Assembly: GCF_000384255.1 (NCBI RefSeq)
Contig: NZ_KB913035.1
Span: 2,185,093-2,249,092 of the forward strand
Length of the DNA: 64,000 bases
Direction: 5' to 3'
Source of the DNA: Methylotenera mobilis 13
GTDB lineage: Bacteria > Pseudomonadota > Gammaproteobacteria > Burkholderiales > Methylophilaceae
This document shows, one piece after another, positions 23,406 through 33,331 of this stretch (position 1 is the first letter of the stretch; each line of letters begins with the position of its first letter). The notes beneath the pieces were generated by a model. That model was not told the DNA's origin. It worked only from the letters and a program-made list of their open reading frames with translations, and did not search any database. The translations under genes were made by a program, and so were the position numbers.

Positions 23406-25166
23406 TTAATAAACCCTCGCTTTAGGTACAAATGGTTCCACCGTTAATGGTTGCAAACGCACAGGCTTATAAAGCAACTGATGGTCTTTTTTATAGTAGA
23501 GTGAATGCGTTAACCAATTTTCATCATCTCGCTCAGAAAAGTCTTCTCGCGCATGTGCTCCTCGGCTTTCTTGTCGATTGTTGGCTGCGTGCATCGTGGC
23601 GACAGCCACCTCAATCAAGTTATCCAACTCTAATGCCTCTACTCGCGCCGTATTAAACACTTGGCTTTTGTCTTTTATTTCAATACGTTGCACACGTTCT
23701 GCAATTTCATTGATGCTTGTCACACCATCTTGCAACAAATCTGGAAACCTAAACACACCGCAATTGGTTTGCATGGTTTTACGCATCGCAGCACCAACTT
23801 CAGCCACATTTTCGCCATTTTTCTGATTATTTAGACGAGAAATTCGTGCCAATGTTTTCCCTGCGGCATCTACTGGCAATGGCTTATGTGCGTGATTTAA
23901 TGCAATCTCTTTCGCCATTTTGTCACCAGCCACTTTACCAAACACCACTAAATCTAACAGTGAGTTTGAGCCTAAGCGATTCGCACCATGCACTGAAACG
24001 CAAGCACACTCGCCCACCGCATATAGGCCATTCACCACTTTTTCACTGCCATTGCTAGGCTCTACTACTTGCCCATCTAAATTGGTTGGTACACCACCCA
24101 TCATGTAATGCGCTGTCGGCACAATCGGAATGGGGTCAACGACGGGGTCAACATTCGCAAAGGTTTTAGCAATTTCACGGATACCTGGCAAACGCTTACT
24201 AATTAGCTCTTCGCCTAAATGGTCGAGTTTTAAATACACCGCATCTTTATTTTTACCAACACCGCGGCCAGCTTTAATTTCTGTGGCAATGGCGCGAGAA
24301 ATCACATCTCGGCTCGCTAAGTCTTTCGCATGAGGAGCATAACGCTCCATAAAGTGCTCGCCTTCAGAGTTAACTAAATACCCCCCTTCACCGCGCACCC
24401 CTTCGGTAATCAGCACGCCTGCGTGTAGAACACCTGTGGGGTGAAACTGCCAGAACTCCATGTCTTGTAACGGCAAACCAGCACGTATTGCCATACCGAG
24501 ACCATCACCGGTGTTAATAAAAGCGTTAGTGCTCGCTTGGAATATGCGTCCTGCGCCACCTGTCGCTAGCAGTGTGGTTTTAGCTTGCAGCACATGAATG
24601 TCACCAGTTTCAATTTCCAAAGCAATCACGCCGAGCACGTCGCCATCAGCGTCACGAATTAAGTCCAGTGCAAACCATTCAACAAAAAATTGAGTATTTG
24701 CACGAATGTTGCGTTGATACAAAGTATGCAACATGGCATGGCCTGTTCTATCAGCCACCGCACAGGTACGTGAAATAGGTTTCTCACCAAAATTCTGCGT
24801 CATCCCACCAAATGGGCGCTGAAATATTTTGCCATTTTCTAAGCGATCAAACGGCATGCCAAAATGCTCAAGCTCGATAATGGCTTTAGCGGCATTTTTG
24901 CACATAAACTCAATGGCATCCTGATCACCTAAATAATCAGAACCTTTAATTGTGTCGTACATATGCCAAAGCCAGTTATCGCCAGACACATTGCCTAAAG
25001 CTGCGGCCACACCGCCTTGCGCAGCCACCGTATGTGATCGGGTAGGAAACACTTTAGACAGCACGGCGACTTTGACGCCCGCTTCCGCCAACTGTAGTGA
25101 AGCACGAAGCCCTGCACCACCACCACCGACAATCACTGCATCAAACTGATGATTTTTTATATTCAT
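23406..25166 (-). CDS. sdhA: succinate dehydrogenase flavoprotein subunit
   Basis: Catalytic subunit of complex II, oxidising succinate to fumarate. At 586 residues it has normal length. Visible are the dinucleotide fold [18 protein letters not shown], the histidine for covalent FAD in [10 protein letters not shown], the substrate region [22 protein letters not shown] and the C-terminal [13 protein letters not shown]. It follows sdhD by 7 bases. On the other side a 204-base spacer with inverted repeats separates it from sdhB, unusual for this operon, whose other junctions are under 12 bases. Confidence 0.97.
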   Translation of the reverse strand: MNIKNHQFDAVIVGGGGAGLRASLQLAEAGVKVAVLSKVFPTRSHTVAAQGGVAAALGNVSGDNWLWHMYDTIKGSDYLGDQDAIEFMCKNAAKAIIELEHFGMPFDRLENGKIFQRPFGGMTQNFGEKPISRTCAVADRTGHAMLHTLYQRNIRANTQFFVEWFALDLIRDADGDVLGVIALEIETGDIHVLQAKTTLLATGGAGRIFQASTNAFINTGDGLGMAIRAGLPLQDMEFWQFHPTGVLHAGVLITEGVRGEGGYLVNSEGEHFMERYAPHAKDLASRDVISRAIATEIKAGRGVGKNKDAVYLKLDHLGEELISKRLPGIREIAKTFANVDPVVDPIPIVPTAHYMMGGVPTNLDGQVVEPSNGSEKVVNGLYAVGECACVSVHGANRLGSNSLLDLVVFGKVAGDKMAKEIALNHAHKPLPVDAAGKTLARISRLNNQKNGENVAEVGAAMRKTMQTNCGVFRFPDLLQDGVTSINEIAERVQRIEIKDKSQVFNTARVEALELDNLIEVAVATMHAANNRQESRGAHAREDFSERDDENWLTHSLYYKKDHQLLYKPVRLQPLTVEPFVPKARVY

Positions 25167-25173
25167 ATGAGAC

Positions 25174-25521
25174 TTAAAGCTTCCATAAAATAATGCTTAC
25201 CCAACAGAGGTAACCAATCAACAACATATCAACGACAATCTGCAAAAACGCACGCAACCTTAAGTTAAAGACATAATCTTTAAATACATCGCGTACACCA
25301 AGCCATGCATGTACAAACAGGCTAACAAAAAACACCAGTGTTAATACGCGCCACCACCAAGGTGACATCAAACCTAACCATTCTTCATAATTAGCAGGCT
25401 GCCTAATCACTAGTACTAGCAACATCAGAAACAAATAAACCACCATCACGACTGCTGAAATACGCTGCGTTAGCCATAAACGCATGCCTGGATATTTTTT
25501 TGTCAGTAACTCTATCAACAT
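25174..25521 (-). CDS. sdhD: succinate dehydrogenase membrane anchor subunit D
   Basis: A 115-residue membrane anchor with three helices. The conserved [14 protein letters not shown] start of helix one and the heme-ligand region [14 protein letters not shown] are present, as expected for the b-type heme and quinone site of complex II. I prefer the ATG at 25521 ([12 protein letters not shown]); a TTG at 25539 would add six residues and overlap the sdhC stop. Neither has a strong ribosome site, so the start is uncertain. Confidence 0.9.
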   Translation of the reverse strand: MLIELLTKKYPGMRLWLTQRISAVVMVVYLFLMLLVLVIRQPANYEEWLGLMSPWWWRVLTLVFFVSLFVHAWLGVRDVFKDYVFNLRLRAFLQIVVDMLLIGYLCWVSIILWKL

Positions 25522-25532
25522 AAGCGTGGCTT

Positions 25533-25922
25533 TTACCAAATATAATAAGCAAAAATAAACATCGAACAGACACCTAACACCAACACTATTCGACTAGAAA
25601 ACCGTGCTTTATTTAGTGTAGTCATCCAATGCACATCCTGTCCCAAATGTCTTAAACCTGCATATAGGTGATGAAAGAACGGCCAGGAAAAACCAATTAA
25701 AATCAACTTTAACGTCCAGTGTTGAAACATCTCACCCAGCTCGGCAAAACTCGCCTCACTGCTTAATGAAGCCTGCATTGACCAAATCAGCACAGGAATC
25801 AATATAAACAACAACATGCCACTCATACGATGCAGAATCGACACTACCGCGTTAATAGGTAAACGAATCGTAAAAAGATTAAGATTCTTTGGTCTATTGC
25901 GCACAGGAACTTGCTTCGGCAT
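25533..25922 (-). CDS. sdhC: succinate dehydrogenase cytochrome b556 subunit
   Basis: A 129-residue cytochrome b subunit of complex II with three membrane helices. Motifs SILHRMSGMLLF (quinone site) and HHLYAGLRHLGQD (heme ligand histidine) are those of the SdhC family. Its ATG follows the stop codon of the malic-enzyme gene without any gap (TAAATG), so the two genes are surely on one transcript and possibly coupled in translation. Confidence 0.95.
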   Translation of the reverse strand: MPKQVPVRNRPKNLNLFTIRLPINAVVSILHRMSGMLLFILIPVLIWSMQASLSSEASFAELGEMFQHWTLKLILIGFSWPFFHHLYAGLRHLGQDVHWMTTLNKARFSSRIVLVLGVCSMFIFAYYIW

Positions 25923-27113
25923 TTAAGCTGCTCCAGCCACTGCTTTTGAAACACGTGCCAACAGGCGCGGGTCAAATGGTTTAGGAATAATGTATGTTTT
26001 TCCAAACTCAAGCGATTGGAGATTGTAAGCAGCCAACACTTCAGCTGGCACTGGTTCGCGAGCAAGTTCACTAAGGGCATGTGCCGCGGCAATCTTCATT
26101 GCTTCTGTGATTTGTTTCGCTTTAGCGTCTAATGCACCTCTAAATAAATAAGGAAAGCACAGTGCGTTATTGACCTGATTTGGAAAGTCACTGCGCCCAG
26201 TAGCCATTAAAATATCATCACGAATCGCATGCGCTACACTCGGTAGCACTTCAGGATCAGGGTTAGCCAGCGCAAAAATAATTGGATTTTTTGCCATGCC
26301 TTTTATCAAGCTAGCATCGAGTGCATTTTTGGCAGAGACGCCAATAAACACATCTGCATTTAGCATTGCATCTGCTAATGTTTTTATAGCGCTTGGCACA
26401 ATAGCTAGCTCACGATTATTATCATGTAGGTCAGGCCTGTCAGTATCCAGCACACCTGTTCTATCTACCATCGTGATGTGATTTGCCCCCATACTTTTGA
26501 GTAGTTTGGCACAAGAACACCCTGCCGCACCCGCTCCCAAAAACACGATCTTGGCAGTTGCCAATGTTTTACCTTGCAGTTCAAGCGCATTCAACATGGC
26601 TGCAGCAACAATCACTGCCGTACCGTGCTGATCATCATGAAACACCGGAATATCCAGACGTTTTTTAAGCTCATTCTCTATATAAAAACAATGTGGTGCG
26701 GCAATGTCTTCTAAATTTATGCCGCCAAATGTTGGAGAAATATTTACTACCGTCTGAATAAACTCATCAGGTGTCTTTGCATTAATTTCTATATCAAATA
26801 CATCAATCCCGGCAAAGCGTTTAAACAATACAGCTTTACCTTCCATCACAGGCTTACTCGCTAGAGGCCCCATATTACCTAAGCCCAATACAGCCGTACC
26901 ATCGGTAATCACTGCCACTAGGTTTCCTTTATTGGTGTATTTATAGGCATTACTTGCATCAGCATGAATCTCCCTGACAGGTTCCGCAACACCTGGCGTA
27001 TAGGCAAGCGACAAATCATCCTGTGTTGTGCAAGGCTTTGATGACTCCACACTCAGCTTTCCTGGTATTGGAAACTGATGGTAATCAAGTGCTCGTTTTT
27101 TTAGATCGTCCAT
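25923..27113 (-). CDS. NAD(P)-dependent malic enzyme
   Basis: Oxidative decarboxylation of malate to pyruvate. This 396-residue form has the malic N-terminal domain ([15 protein letters not shown], the [13 protein letters not shown] nucleotide-binding loop, and EDIAAPHCF for metal) and a Rossmann domain ([15 protein letters not shown]), but lacks the phosphotransacetylase-like extension of MaeB. Whether it uses NAD or NADP is not decided here. It stands between the GntR regulator (39 bases upstream) and sdhC (no gap). With sdh and fum it makes a succinate-to-pyruvate route in one operon, which suits the succinate and pyruvate output of the methylcitrate cycle. Confidence 0.93.
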   Translation of the reverse strand: MDDLKKRALDYHQFPIPGKLSVESSKPCTTQDDLSLAYTPGVAEPVREIHADASNAYKYTNKGNLVAVITDGTAVLGLGNMGPLASKPVMEGKAVLFKRFAGIDVFDIEINAKTPDEFIQTVVNISPTFGGINLEDIAAPHCFYIENELKKRLDIPVFHDDQHGTAVIVAAAMLNALELQGKTLATAKIVFLGAGAAGCSCAKLLKSMGANHITMVDRTGVLDTDRPDLHDNNRELAIVPSAIKTLADAMLNADVFIGVSAKNALDASLIKGMAKNPIIFALANPDPEVLPSVAHAIRDDILMATGRSDFPNQVNNALCFPYLFRGALDAKAKQITEAMKIAAAHALSELAREPVPAEVLAAYNLQSLEFGKTYIIPKPFDPRLLARVSKAVAGAA

Positions 27114-27152
27114 TATTTATCTCTTTAAAGTTTTCTGGCTGATGCTTTTAAA

Positions 27153-27887
27153 CTACTCCAACTCACTCATATAATGATGATCATCGGTTAAACACAAACC
27201 TAATCGCCACTCCATCGGCTTATCCCCATAGGTAAACGAAACGCGCTCAATACTTAACAGCGGAAATCCTTCTTTCAGTCCAAGCGCTTTTGCTACTTCT
27301 TGGTCAGCACCAACTGCTTTCAAGCGCTCCTCAGCACGAATCATACGTATGCCAAATTGTGATTCGTACATGCTATACATTGAGCCATTGCAATCTTCGA
27401 CCTTATTACCGTTTAAACCTTTAAAAGTGGCAGCTGGCACAATTAGATGGTCGTAAATGATTGGACGGCCAGAAAAAGTTAATAAGCGCTTCACCTCTAT
27501 CGTTGCTGCGCCCGCTTTAATCTCCAAAATCTTAGCAATATAGTTATCTGCTTTCGACTTAACGCAGGAAATTAGCTCGTTATGTAACAGCTCCTTTTTT
27601 CCATCAACCGCAGTTAACCTTAAAAATCTAAGCTTAGTCACCTCTTCACTATGGGTTGCGACAAAAGTACCTTTTCCTTGCCGGCGAATCAAAATATTTT
27701 CGGCAGAGAGGCTATCAATAGCCTTGCGCACAGTCCCTTGACTCACTTTGTAGCGAGCAGCCAATTCAATTTCACTAGGGATCACATCACCAGGACCCCA
27801 TTCACCACCAATCAAACTCTGTGTAATTAACACTTTAATCTGATCATATAAAGGTCTGTAACTAGGTGAACTCAATTGCTTATCCAT
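27153..27887 (-). CDS. GntR-family regulator with UTRA domain (HutC type)
   Basis: A 244-residue repressor-type regulator. The winged HTH covers about residues 10-77 (GDVIPSEIELAARYKVSQGTVRKAIDSL, then RRQGKGTFVA), and a UTRA ligand domain follows from about 95, with RLLTFSGRPIIYDHLIVP and LLSIERVSFTYGDKPMEWR. I start it at ATG 27887 because this gives the normal N-terminus; a TTG at 27920 would add 11 odd residues. It is divergent from the prp-type run and upstream of the malic enzyme, so it likely controls both directions and itself. The ligand is unknown; a CoA ester or a C3-C7 organic acid would fit. Classical sigma54-type PrpR is absent. Confidence 0.92.
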   Translation of the reverse strand: MDKQLSSPSYRPLYDQIKVLITQSLIGGEWGPGDVIPSEIELAARYKVSQGTVRKAIDSLSAENILIRRQGKGTFVATHSEEVTKLRFLRLTAVDGKKELLHNELISCVKSKADNYIAKILEIKAGAATIEVKRLLTFSGRPIIYDHLIVPAATFKGLNGNKVEDCNGSMYSMYESQFGIRMIRAEERLKAVGADQEVAKALGLKEGFPLLSIERVSFTYGDKPMEWRLGLCLTDDHHYMSELE

Positions 27888-27981
27888 AATTTTTAAACCT
27901 ATGCATTTGGTTGTTATCAACTTGCTTAATTTCCATGATTGAATTTATATCATGCAAAATAAAAATAGTCTAGTGTTTTAT

Positions 27982-28002
27982 ATCTTATATAAGACATAAG
28001 AT
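27982..28002. promoter_or_regulatory. overlapping palindromes, candidate GntR operator
   Basis: TCTTATATAAGA at 27983-27994 is a perfect 12-base palindrome. A second symmetry, ATCTTAT (27982-27988) with ATAAGAT (27996-28002), overlaps it. It sits just upstream of the -35 box of the rightward promoter and about 95 bases upstream of the GntR start, where an autoregulating divergent repressor would bind. Confidence 0.55.
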
Positions 28003-28007
28003 AAATG

Positions 28008-28037
28008 TTGACACTTATTTAATTTCATCTATATAAT
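28008..28037 (+). promoter_or_regulatory. sigma70-type promoter of the rightward prp run
   Basis: TTGACA at 28008-28013 and TATAAT at 28032-28037 are both perfect consensus, with an 18-base spacer. It lies 32 bases before the first start codon. With such a strong core promoter the operon is expected to be held off by a repressor. Confidence 0.75.
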
Positions 28038-28069
28038 CAAATCCACATCTTTAGAAAGTCATATTGATT

Positions 28070-28951
28070 ATGGAATATCACATCAGACCACGGCGCTCTA
28101 TGCTTTACGTACCAGGTTGCAACAAGCATTATCTTGATCGCGCACGCACACTAGCTGCCGACTCTGTCATTTTGGATCTGGGTGACCCGATTCTTGTCGA
28201 TGCAAAAGAGCAATCAAGAGCCAATGTAGTAGAAGCTATCCAACAAGGTGGCTATGGCTCAAGAGAAGTGGTCGTGCGTGTAAACAATCTGGACTCAGCT
28301 TGGGGACATGATGACATTCGCGCTGTCGCCAACATTGGCGCCAATGCGATTTTGTTTCCAAACATAGAGTCTCGTGAAGACGTACTCAAAGCACAATCAT
28401 ATTTAGATGAAGCTGGTGGCAGCCATATGCCTATTATGGTAATGATTGAAAGCCCACTTGCTGTGTTGAATGCTAAAGAAATTGCAGCTGCATCAGACAG
28501 AATCAGCTGCATTGTAATGGCAACCTCAGATTTAATCTCTCAACTACATGCTCATGTGACACATGAGCGCTCTGCCATTCTCACTTCACTATCATTGGTG
28601 ATTTTAGCGGCGCGCGCTTATGGCAGAAGCGTGATAGATGGCATCACTAGCGACTTTAAAAACATGCATTCTTTTGAATATGCATGCAGACTGGGTCGCG
28701 ACATGGGTCTAGATGGAAAGTCTCTCGTTCACCCTGCCCAAATTGCTTACTGCAATGATGCATACACACCAAAAGCGACCGAAGTAGCTAACGCAAGACT
28801 CATTATTACCGCGCTGAAAGAGGCGAATGAAGCAGGCCGCGGCACAGTGGTTGTGAACGATAAATTAGTAGAGCATCACCACATAAAAGCGGCACAACGC
28901 TTAATTAAACTACATGAAGCAATTGTTGAGCTTGAAGAAGAATACATATAA
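28070..28951 (+). CDS. CitE-type CoA-ester lyase (2), with altered DLED motif
   Basis: A 293-residue protein closest in layout to citrate lyase beta subunit (CitE): RPRRSMLYVPGCNKHYLDRA at the start, arginine in VVRVNN, glutamate in MIESPLAVLNA, aspartate in ATSDLIS and the C-terminal VHPAQIAYCNDAYTP. The first acidic motif, normally DLEDAV, reads DLGDPI. The glutamate there is lost, which could change metal or substrate handling. No CitD or CitF is nearby, so it is not part of a citrate lyase complex; malyl-, methylmalyl- or citramalyl-CoA are possible substrates. ATG 28070 is taken; a TTG at 28064 is closer to the AGAAAG site. Confidence 0.85.
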   Translation: MEYHIRPRRSMLYVPGCNKHYLDRARTLAADSVILDLGDPILVDAKEQSRANVVEAIQQGGYGSREVVVRVNNLDSAWGHDDIRAVANIGANAILFPNIESREDVLKAQSYLDEAGGSHMPIMVMIESPLAVLNAKEIAAASDRISCIVMATSDLISQLHAHVTHERSAILTSLSLVILAARAYGRSVIDGITSDFKNMHSFEYACRLGRDMGLDGKSLVHPAQIAYCNDAYTPKATEVANARLIITALKEANEAGRGTVVVNDKLVEHHHIKAAQRLIKLHEAIVELEEEYI

Positions 28952-30031
28952 ATGGCGACCATCATGCACGCAAACAAAACCTCATCAGGACGCTTTTTTG
29001 AACATTTCACTTTAAATGAAGTGATTCAACACGCCACCCCACGTACCATTACTGAAGGCGATGTTGCGCTTTACATCGCATTAACCGGCAGTCGCAACCC
29101 ATTACATTGTAGCGAGCCATTTGCGCAAAGCGTGGGCTACCAATCTGCGCCGATAGATGACTTACTTACGTTTCATATCGCTTTTGGAAAAACAGTCCCT
29201 GATATTTCAGTGAACGCAGTGGCAAATTTAGGGTACGCGGATGTACGTTTCTTACAACCTGTATCAGTAGGGGATACATTAAGCACGTCGAGCCAAGTAA
29301 TAGGGCTTAAACAAAACTCCAATGGCAAAAATGGAGTGGTCTATGTACGGTCAACCTCAGTGAATCAGCATCATCAACCAGTTTTAAGCTGGGTCCGCTG
29401 GGTAATGGTACATAAAAACGACGCCAATGCGCCAGCGCCCGAGACCACAATCCCTGAATTACCAACATTTGTTGCAGCAAATCAATTAAACATCCCAGCA
29501 TACTTAACTGCTAGCAACTTTGACCAACAAGCAACAGGTGGCCAATTCTATTGGGATGACTACCAAGCAGGCGAACGTATTAATCACGCAGCAGGCATGA
29601 CCATCAACCAAAGTGACCATTCATTAGCTACGCGTCTTTATCAAAATAACGCCCGTTTGCACTTTGATGCACATTTAATGCAATCCTCCTCATTCGGCAA
29701 ACGTTTAGTGTACGGCGGTATTGTCATTTCCGCATGTAGGGCCCTGAGTTATGAAGGACTAGAAAATGCCATCAGTATTGTTGCCATTAACGCTGGCACC
29801 CATGCCAACCCGTGCTTTACTGGCGACACCATCTATACGTTTACCGAAGTATTAGACTGCTGGGAACTGCCCAATAGAAGCGACATTGGCGCACTCAGGT
29901 TGCGCATGGTTGGCATCAAAAACATGAGCTCAGCCGATTTAGCAGAAACCAAACAATTTAATAGTTACCACCCTAATGTAGTACTTGATCTTGATTACAC
30001 GGTACTTATGCCACGCAAAGGAAATCAATAA
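28952..30031 (+). CDS. MaoC-type double hot-dog hydratase, mesaconyl-CoA hydratase-like
   Basis: A 359-residue protein of two MaoC/hot-dog halves. The N-terminal half closely recalls mesaconyl-CoA hydratase (Mch) of the ethylmalonyl-CoA pathway, from memory: SGRFFEHF, HATPRTITEGDVALY, DDLLTFHIAFGKTVPDIS and NAVANLGYADVRF. The second half has the matching AGMTINQSDHSLATRLYQN and FGKRLVYGGIVISA. Mch interconverts mesaconyl-CoA and beta-methylmalyl-CoA. The gene starts directly after one CitE-type lyase and its stop overlaps the start of another (TAATG). A lyase acting on beta-methylmalyl-CoA is its natural partner, giving propionyl-CoA and glyoxylate. Substrate is inferred, not proven. Confidence 0.85.
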   Translation: MATIMHANKTSSGRFFEHFTLNEVIQHATPRTITEGDVALYIALTGSRNPLHCSEPFAQSVGYQSAPIDDLLTFHIAFGKTVPDISVNAVANLGYADVRFLQPVSVGDTLSTSSQVIGLKQNSNGKNGVVYVRSTSVNQHHQPVLSWVRWVMVHKNDANAPAPETTIPELPTFVAANQLNIPAYLTASNFDQQATGGQFYWDDYQAGERINHAAGMTINQSDHSLATRLYQNNARLHFDAHLMQSSSFGKRLVYGGIVISACRALSYEGLENAISIVAINAGTHANPCFTGDTIYTFTEVLDCWELPNRSDIGALRLRMVGIKNMSSADLAETKQFNSYHPNVVLDLDYTVLMPRKGNQ

Positions 30032-31029
30032 TGGCTGTGACTTTAACCCAAAAACACCCGAATGAAGCGCTGTTTGGCGGCGAAAAACCATTCCCACTCA
30101 TCCCTGCCTGCGAGCACTTTGCCGGCAGTGAAAAACTCATCTTAAAAGCACTATCACTACAAGATAGCATTGGCGCTGTTTTTGATATCACTTGCGACTG
30201 CGAAGATGGCGCAGCTGCTGGACAAGAGCGTGAACATGCAGAAATGATTGTCCGCGTATTAAATTCAGATGTGAATAAACATAAGATGGCTGGGGCACGT
30301 ATTCACGATTACACCCATCCGGGATGGAAGCTAGACATCGACATCTTAGTTGCCGGTGCCGGCAAGGTACTGAGCTATATCACGATTCCTAAATGTACGG
30401 ATATCAGCCAAGCCAGCGAGATGATTCAATATGTTCAGAAAGTGGCTAAAGAAAATAACATTGATCGTGTAATACCAATCCATATACTCATTGAAACCCA
30501 CGGTGCACTCAAACAAGTACATGAAATTGCCGCACTACCATGGTTACAAGTATTGGATTTTGGACTGATGGACTTTGTCAGTGCGCATCACGGCGCAATC
30601 CCTGCAAGCGCGATGCGTAGTCCTGGTCAATTTGAGCACAAGCTATTATCTCGTGCCAAAACGGAAGTAGTCGCTGCGGCCCTTGCCAATGGTGTAGTGC
30701 CAGCACATAACGTGACGCTCGATTTAAAAAATGTAGAGACCACATTAAATGATGCTAGCCGTGCACGCAATGAGTTTGGCTTTATGCGGATGTGGAGCAT
30801 CTATCCCACGCAAATCCAAGCTATTGTGGATGCAATGAAACCTAACTTTGATGAAGTGATTGACGCTGCCAACATCTTGCTTGCTGCACAAAAAGCAGAT
30901 TGGGGACCGATTCAATACAACGGTGAGTTACACGACCGCGCTACCTACAGATACTTTTGGGAAGTACTACAAAAGGCCAGACTCACCAGGGTAGAAATTT
31001 CTGCAGAAGCAACAGCAGCATTTTTCTAA
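30031..31029 (+). CDS. HpcH/HpaI aldolase / CitE-superfamily CoA-ester lyase (3)
   Basis: A 332-residue third member of the CitE/malyl-CoA-lyase superfamily in this locus. Key residues: CDCEDGAAAG for the first acidic motif, arginine in GARIHD, glutamate in HILIETHGAL and aspartate in DFGLMDFVSAHHG. The C-terminal part keeps MWSIYPTQIQAIVDAM in place of the usual IHPxQI. It is coupled to the mesaconyl-CoA-hydratase-like gene by a TAATG overlap, which makes beta-methylmalyl-CoA or malyl-CoA a likely substrate. It is followed by 128 bases with a hairpin before prpB. Confidence 0.85.
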   Translation: MAVTLTQKHPNEALFGGEKPFPLIPACEHFAGSEKLILKALSLQDSIGAVFDITCDCEDGAAAGQEREHAEMIVRVLNSDVNKHKMAGARIHDYTHPGWKLDIDILVAGAGKVLSYITIPKCTDISQASEMIQYVQKVAKENNIDRVIPIHILIETHGALKQVHEIAALPWLQVLDFGLMDFVSAHHGAIPASAMRSPGQFEHKLLSRAKTEVVAAALANGVVPAHNVTLDLKNVETTLNDASRARNEFGFMRMWSIYPTQIQAIVDAMKPNFDEVIDAANILLAAQKADWGPIQYNGELHDRATYRYFWEVLQKARLTRVEISAEATAAFF

Positions 31030-31060
31030 ACAACTAACCATCTTGCTACCTAACACTGAT

Positions 31061-31081
31061 CGGCAGGCACTTCTGCTGCCG
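31061..31081 (+). terminator. hairpin between lyase 3 and prpB
   Basis: CGGCAG (31061-31066) and CTGCCG (31076-31081) form a GC-rich stem with a 9-base loop, 32 bases after the lyase stop. No T-run follows, so it is more likely an mRNA-processing or partial-termination element than a full stop. prpB has its own AAGGAAG ribosome site. Confidence 0.35.
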
Positions 31082-31157
31082 GCAGGATGGATTTGAATGC
31101 AACGCACGCTGAAAAAGCAATCTTGCGTGATTAAATGAACTAAAGGAAGTCAGCAAC

Positions 31158-32042
31158 ATGAGCAAACAAACGACAGCAGGTGCACGTTTCAGAGCCGCAT
31201 TAAGCGCCGAAACACCTTTACAAATCATAGGTGCAATCAACGCTTATCATGCACTACTCGCTACACAAACAGGCTACAAAGCCTTGTACTTATCTGGCGG
31301 CGGAGTTGCTGCAGGCTCATTAGGCATTCCAGATCTGGGCATATCAACCCTTGAAGATGTACTGATTGACGTACGCAGAATCACAGACGTCACCGAAACA
31401 CCTTTACTGGTGGACATTGACACGGGTTTTGGTGGTGCATTTAATATCGCACGCAGCATCAAAAGTATTATTAAAGCAGGCGCGGGCGCAGTGCATATTG
31501 AAGACCAAGTGCAAGCTAAACGCTGTGGACATCGCCCCAACAAGGCGATTGTCAGCCAAGCTGAAATGGTAGACCGCATTAAAGCGGCTGTTGATGCAAA
31601 AACTGACCCTGACTTTGTCATTATGGCGCGAACCGACGCACTGGCTGTCGAAGGCTTGCAATCAGCAATCGACCGTGCATGTGCATGTGTTGAAGCTGGT
31701 GCGGACATGATCTTTCCAGAAGCTATTACTGAGTTAAGTATGTATCAACAATTTGCAGATGCAGTCAAAGTACCAGTACTTGCCAACATTACTGAGTTTG
31801 GCTCCACGCCATTATTCACCGTAGATGAGCTACGCAGCGCCAATGTGAGCATGGTGCTATATCCACTTTCAGCATTTAGAGCAATGAATCAGGCCGCACT
31901 TAACGTATACCAAGCCGTACGCAAAGATGGCACACAAGCAAATGTGGTAAACACGATGCAAACACGTGCAGAACTCTACGAACACCTCAATTATCACGCT
32001 TATGAGCAAAAGCTTGACGAACTATTTAAGGGAGAAAAGTAG
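31158..32042 (+). CDS. prpB: 2-methylisocitrate lyase
   Basis: Last enzyme of the methylcitrate cycle: splits 2-methylisocitrate into pyruvate and succinate. The 294-residue sequence is of the isocitrate-lyase/PEP-mutase superfamily, with the catalytic cysteine C123 in KRCGH, the metal-site DIDTGFGG and the segment [17 protein letters not shown] typical of PrpB. An AAGGAAG ribosome site precedes the ATG. prpC follows after one base. Succinate made here feeds SdhCDAB encoded in the divergent run. Confidence 0.96.
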   Translation: MSKQTTAGARFRAALSAETPLQIIGAINAYHALLATQTGYKALYLSGGGVAAGSLGIPDLGISTLEDVLIDVRRITDVTETPLLVDIDTGFGGAFNIARSIKSIIKAGAGAVHIEDQVQAKRCGHRPNKAIVSQAEMVDRIKAAVDAKTDPDFVIMARTDALAVEGLQSAIDRACACVEAGADMIFPEAITELSMYQQFADAVKVPVLANITEFGSTPLFTVDELRSANVSMVLYPLSAFRAMNQAALNVYQAVRKDGTQANVVNTMQTRAELYEHLNYHAYEQKLDELFKGEK

Positions 32043-32043
32043 C

Positions 32044-33198
32044 ATGACACACCCCACCACTACTCAAGAACCTAAAAAGAAAAAAGGCGTAGCGCTTGCT
32101 GGCATTTCGGCTGGAACCACTGCGATATGTACTGTTGGCCACACAGGCAACGACCTGCACTACCGCGGCTACGACATTATAGAACTTGCTAAATCTGCAA
32201 CGTTTGAGGAAGTGGCCCACCTCCTGATTCATGGTGAACTGCCTAACAAAGCTGAGCTAGCCGCGTACCACCAAAAACTCAAGAAGTTACGCGGTCTGCC
32301 AGATGGTTTAAAAAAGGTATTAGAGCAAATCCCAGCGAACGCACACCCAATGGATGTGATGCGCACCGGCTGTTCTATGCTAGGTACACTAGAGCCTGAA
32401 GCAAGCAACCGTAATATTGAAGACGCAAAAAACTTGGGCGATAGACTCATTGCCTGTTTTGGCTCTATTTTGATTTATTGGTACCACTTTAGTCACAATC
32501 AACAACGTATTGAAGTGGAAACAGACGAAGATTCTATTGCCGCGCATTTCTTACATTTACTGCATGGTAAAAAACCGTCAGAACTACATATCAGCGCAAT
32601 GAATACATCGCTGGTACTTTACGCAGAGCATGAGTTTAATGCCTCAACATTTACGGCGCGTGTGGTAGCAGGCACCTTATCTGACATGTATTCATGCATC
32701 ACTGGTGCGATTGGTGCGCTACGTGGGCCTAAACACGGAGGCGCAAATGAAGCGGCCATGGAAATCATTGAGCGCTATAAAACAGCCGATGAAGCCGAAG
32801 CCGACATCATGCAACGTATGGCGCGTAAAGAAATCATCATTGGTTTTGGCCACCCCGTCTACACCATAGCCGACCCTAGAAATGAGTCAATCAAGGCTGT
32901 TAGTCGTAAGTTATGTGAAGATAGCGGTAATATGATGCTATTTGATGTTTCAGCACGTATTGAAGAAACCATGTGGCGCGAGAAAAAAATGTTTCCTAAC
33001 TTGGATTGGTATAGCGCGTCCAGTTATCACATGATGGGCATCCCTACTGGCATGTTCACCCCTATTTTTGTGATATCACGTACCACAGGCTGGGTCGCGC
33101 ATGTGATTGAACAGCGTATTGATAACAAAATTATCCGTCCAAACGCTGAATATGTTGGGCCTGATAATCGCCCTTACGTGCCACTAGAAAAACGTTAA
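32044..33198 (+). CDS. prpC: 2-methylcitrate synthase
   Basis: Condenses propionyl-CoA with oxaloacetate. At 384 residues it is of the short citrate-synthase type typical of PrpC. Catalytic regions are in place: [25 protein letters not shown] and [19 protein letters not shown] set the start at ATG 32044 ([10 protein letters not shown]), which has GGGAG upstream; an open frame reaching back to 31966 only overlaps prpB. A gap of 133 bases with alternative hairpins separates it from prpD. A side activity as citrate synthase with acetyl-CoA is common for such enzymes. Confidence 0.95.
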   Translation: MTHPTTTQEPKKKKGVALAGISAGTTAICTVGHTGNDLHYRGYDIIELAKSATFEEVAHLLIHGELPNKAELAAYHQKLKKLRGLPDGLKKVLEQIPANAHPMDVMRTGCSMLGTLEPEASNRNIEDAKNLGDRLIACFGSILIYWYHFSHNQQRIEVETDEDSIAAHFLHLLHGKKPSELHISAMNTSLVLYAEHEFNASTFTARVVAGTLSDMYSCITGAIGALRGPKHGGANEAAMEIIERYKTADEAEADIMQRMARKEIIIGFGHPVYTIADPRNESIKAVSRKLCEDSGNMMLFDVSARIEETMWREKKMFPNLDWYSASSYHMMGIPTGMFTPIFVISRTTGWVAHVIEQRIDNKIIRPNAEYVGPDNRPYVPLEKR

Positions 33199-33230
33199 CA
33201 CTTAACTTCTATGCTTCTGTCATTTCCGCT

Positions 33231-33279
33231 AAAACTGAATCCAGTTTTTTATCCTCCGTTTAAATATGGATTCAGTTTT
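33231..33279 (+). terminator. alternative hairpins between prpC and prpD
   Basis: A long hairpin pairs AAAACTGAATCCA (33231-33243) with TGGATTCAGTTTT (33267-33279). A shorter one, AAAACTG/CAGTTTT at 33231-33248 with loop AATC and a following T-run, uses the same left arm and looks like a small terminator. The two exclude each other. The site could lower prpD expression relative to prpBC or act as an attenuator. Confidence 0.5.
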
Positions 33280-33331
33280 GGTGGGAGTGACGAACTCAAT
33301 TAAATTACTTTCATATTAAAGGTCCTAAAAT

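Noticed and set aside
23221-23406. 61-codon minus-strand frame between sdhA and sdhB
   Set aside because: It spans the terminal repeats and hairpins of the element; it does not look like a transposase or any known protein.
28070-28951. Citrate lyase beta subunit proper (CitE)
   Set aside because: No citD, citF, citC or citG genes are nearby and the DLED motif is altered; the neighbours point to another CoA ester.
31274-31708. 144-codon minus-strand frame inside prpB
   Set aside because: Antisense shadow; the Ser/Ala-rich composition is what the reverse strand of prpB gives.
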